Below, piece by piece: positions 5,104 to 6,068 of a stretch of 6,068 nt of DNA. Both the position numbers and the translations under genes were made by a program. Each line of letters starts with the position of its first letter. The first letter of the stretch is position 1. The notes under the pieces are model-generated. The model made no database searches and was not told the DNA's origin. It saw only the letters and a list, made by a program, of their open reading frames with translations. This DNA comes from Syntrophales bacterium (lineage in GTDB: Bacteria > Desulfobacterota > Syntrophia > Syntrophales > UBA5619): NCBI GenBank assembly GCA_028712015.1, contig JAQTRB010000110.1, positions 1 through 6,068 of the forward strand, written 5' to 3'.

Positions 5104-6068
5104 CTACAACCCCATAAAGCGCGCGGCGATCGTTTTCATGATCTCGTTGGTGCCGGCGAAGATCCGGGTGACCCGGATGTCCCGCCACGCGCGGGCAATC
5201 GGGTACTCCTCGCAGTAGCCGTAGCCGCCGAAGAGCTGCATGCAGCGGTCGGCCGTGCGGGAGGCCATATCCGTCGTCCAGTATTTCGCCATCGAGACCT
5301 CGACGACGATGTTCTTCCCCTCCATGTGGTCGGCGATCAGCTTGTCGATGAAGGTCCGGCCCAGTTTGGCCTCGGTCGCCATCTCGACGATCTCGAACTG
5401 GGTGTTCTGGAACTTGGTCAGCGGCCGGCCGAAGGCCGTGCGCTCCTTGCAGTACTGGACCGTGATCTCCAGCATGTATTCAGCGGCCGCCACCGCGCCG
5501 ATCGCGCAGACGAGCCGCTCCTGCTGGAGCTTCAGCATCAGCTTCAGAAAGCCCGATCCCTTGTCGCCGAGCCGGTTCGCCTTTGGAATCCGGCAGTCGG
5601 TGAAGTAGAGCTCCGCCGTGTCCTGGCTGTGCCAGCCGATCTTCTTGATCTGTTTCCCCTTTTCGAATCCGGGCGTGCCCGCCTCGACGAGGAAGAGGTC
5701 GACCGCGGCGTGCGGGTTCTCCGTGGAGGGGTCGCGGGCGGCAATCACCAGGAGATCGCAGTTGATCCCGTTGCTGATGAAGGTCTTCTGGCCGTTCAGG
5801 ATGATCTCATCGCCGGACTCCACAGCCGTGGTCTTGATGGCCGCCAGGTCGCTCCCGGTGTTCGGCTCCGTCATCGCGATCGCCGTGATGATGTCGCCGG
5901 AGATGCAGCCAGGCAGGTATTTGCGCTTCTGCTCCTCGGTAGCGAACGACACGATGTACGGAACGATGATGTCGCTGTGGAGCGAGGCGGCCAGGCCCGA
6001 ATGGTTCGTCCGGGTCATCTCCTCGGTGACGATGACGGAATAGAGGAAATCGGCCCCCAGTCCGCCGT
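5104..6068 (-). CDS. Acyl-CoA dehydrogenase (partial, 5' end beyond the right edge)
   Basis: An FAD enzyme that introduces the alpha,beta double bond into acyl-CoA thioesters and passes electrons to ETF. The frame is open to the right edge: GGLGADFLYSVIVTEE, a normal family sequence, precedes the Met at 6018, so that Met is internal. About 320 codons are present; roughly 60 N-terminal residues are missing against a usual 380-390. Numbering from Met 6018, signature 1 is AMTEPNTGSD (48-57) and signature 2 is QLFGGYGYCEEYPIARAWRD (241-260). The MCAD catalytic Glu position holds Ala (IFAGTNEIMK, 266-275), while Glu167 in QQERL (5520-5518) matches the helix-G base of long-chain acyl-CoA and isovaleryl-CoA dehydrogenases. 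Both chain types remain possible, so the substrate is unknown. Its TAG stop at 5104 abuts the ribosome site of the lipoprotein gene. Confidence 0.95.
   Translation of the reverse strand, partial: GGLGADFLYSVIVTEEMTRTNHSGLAASLHSDIIVPYIVSFATEEQKRKYLPGCISGDIITAIAMTEPNTGSDLAAIKTTAVESGDEIILNGQKTFISNGINCDLLVIAARDPSTENPHAAVDLFLVEAGTPGFEKGKQIKKIGWHSQDTAELYFTDCRIPKANRLGDKGSGFLKLMLKLQQERLVCAIGAVAAAEYMLEITVQYCKERTAFGRPLTKFQNTQFEIVEMATEAKLGRTFIDKLIADHMEGKNIVVEVSMAKYWTTDMASRTADRCMQLFGGYGYCEEYPIARAWRDIRVTRIFAGTNEIMKTIAARFMGL

Overview
All recognisable genes in this window lie on the minus strand, so transcription runs from the right edge to the left. In transcription order they are: an acyl-CoA dehydrogenase whose 5' end is off the right edge; a DUF2799-type lipoprotein; a short scar that repeats the 3' end of an acyl-CoA dehydrogenase gene; a small NAD(P)-binding dehydrogenase; a compact type II restriction-modification cassette (XhoI/PaeR7I-family endonuclease plus DNA methyltransferase); a 5'-nucleotidase-family lipoprotein; and the first codons of another gene leaving the left edge. 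No rRNA, tRNA, CRISPR array or intact mobile element is visible. The only gene-poor gaps are 1630-1797 and 3447-3675, both under 300 bases.

The metabolic genes are GC-rich (about 57% in one 60-base line counted by hand). The restriction-modification segment is lower (about 48% in one line inside the methyltransferase, about 37% in one line upstream of the endonuclease). An acyl-CoA dehydrogenase next to a Rossmann-fold dehydrogenase, lipoproteins with classical signal peptides, and strong AGGAGG ribosome sites fit a Gram-negative, fatty- or aromatic-acid-degrading bacterium such as a member of Desulfobacterota. That placement is inference; no marker gene is present.

Region by region. 5104-6068: acyl-CoA dehydrogenase of the LCAD/isovaleryl-CoA dehydrogenase catalytic type. 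4513-5088: lipoprotein, whose ribosome site abuts the dehydrogenase stop codon. 4373-4480: about 100 bp matching the last 35 codons (stop included) of the acyl-CoA dehydrogenase, with mostly synonymous differences, which looks like the leftover 3' end of a second dehydrogenase gene. 3676-4362: NAD(P)-binding dehydrogenase, with its ribosome site overlapping the stop codon of that scar. 3486-3550: tandem 25-bp repeat with a promoter-like arrangement. 2711-3446: endonuclease gene broken by a frameshift near 3000-3015. 1798-2730: intact beta-class methyltransferase. 76-1629: nucleotidase lipoprotein.

The most notable points are the frameshifted XhoI-family endonuclease beside an intact methyltransferase of a class not usual for that endonuclease family, the repeat/promoter in front of that cassette, and the acyl-CoA dehydrogenase 3'-end scar that records a past recombination in the operon. 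I see no convincing novel system beyond these.
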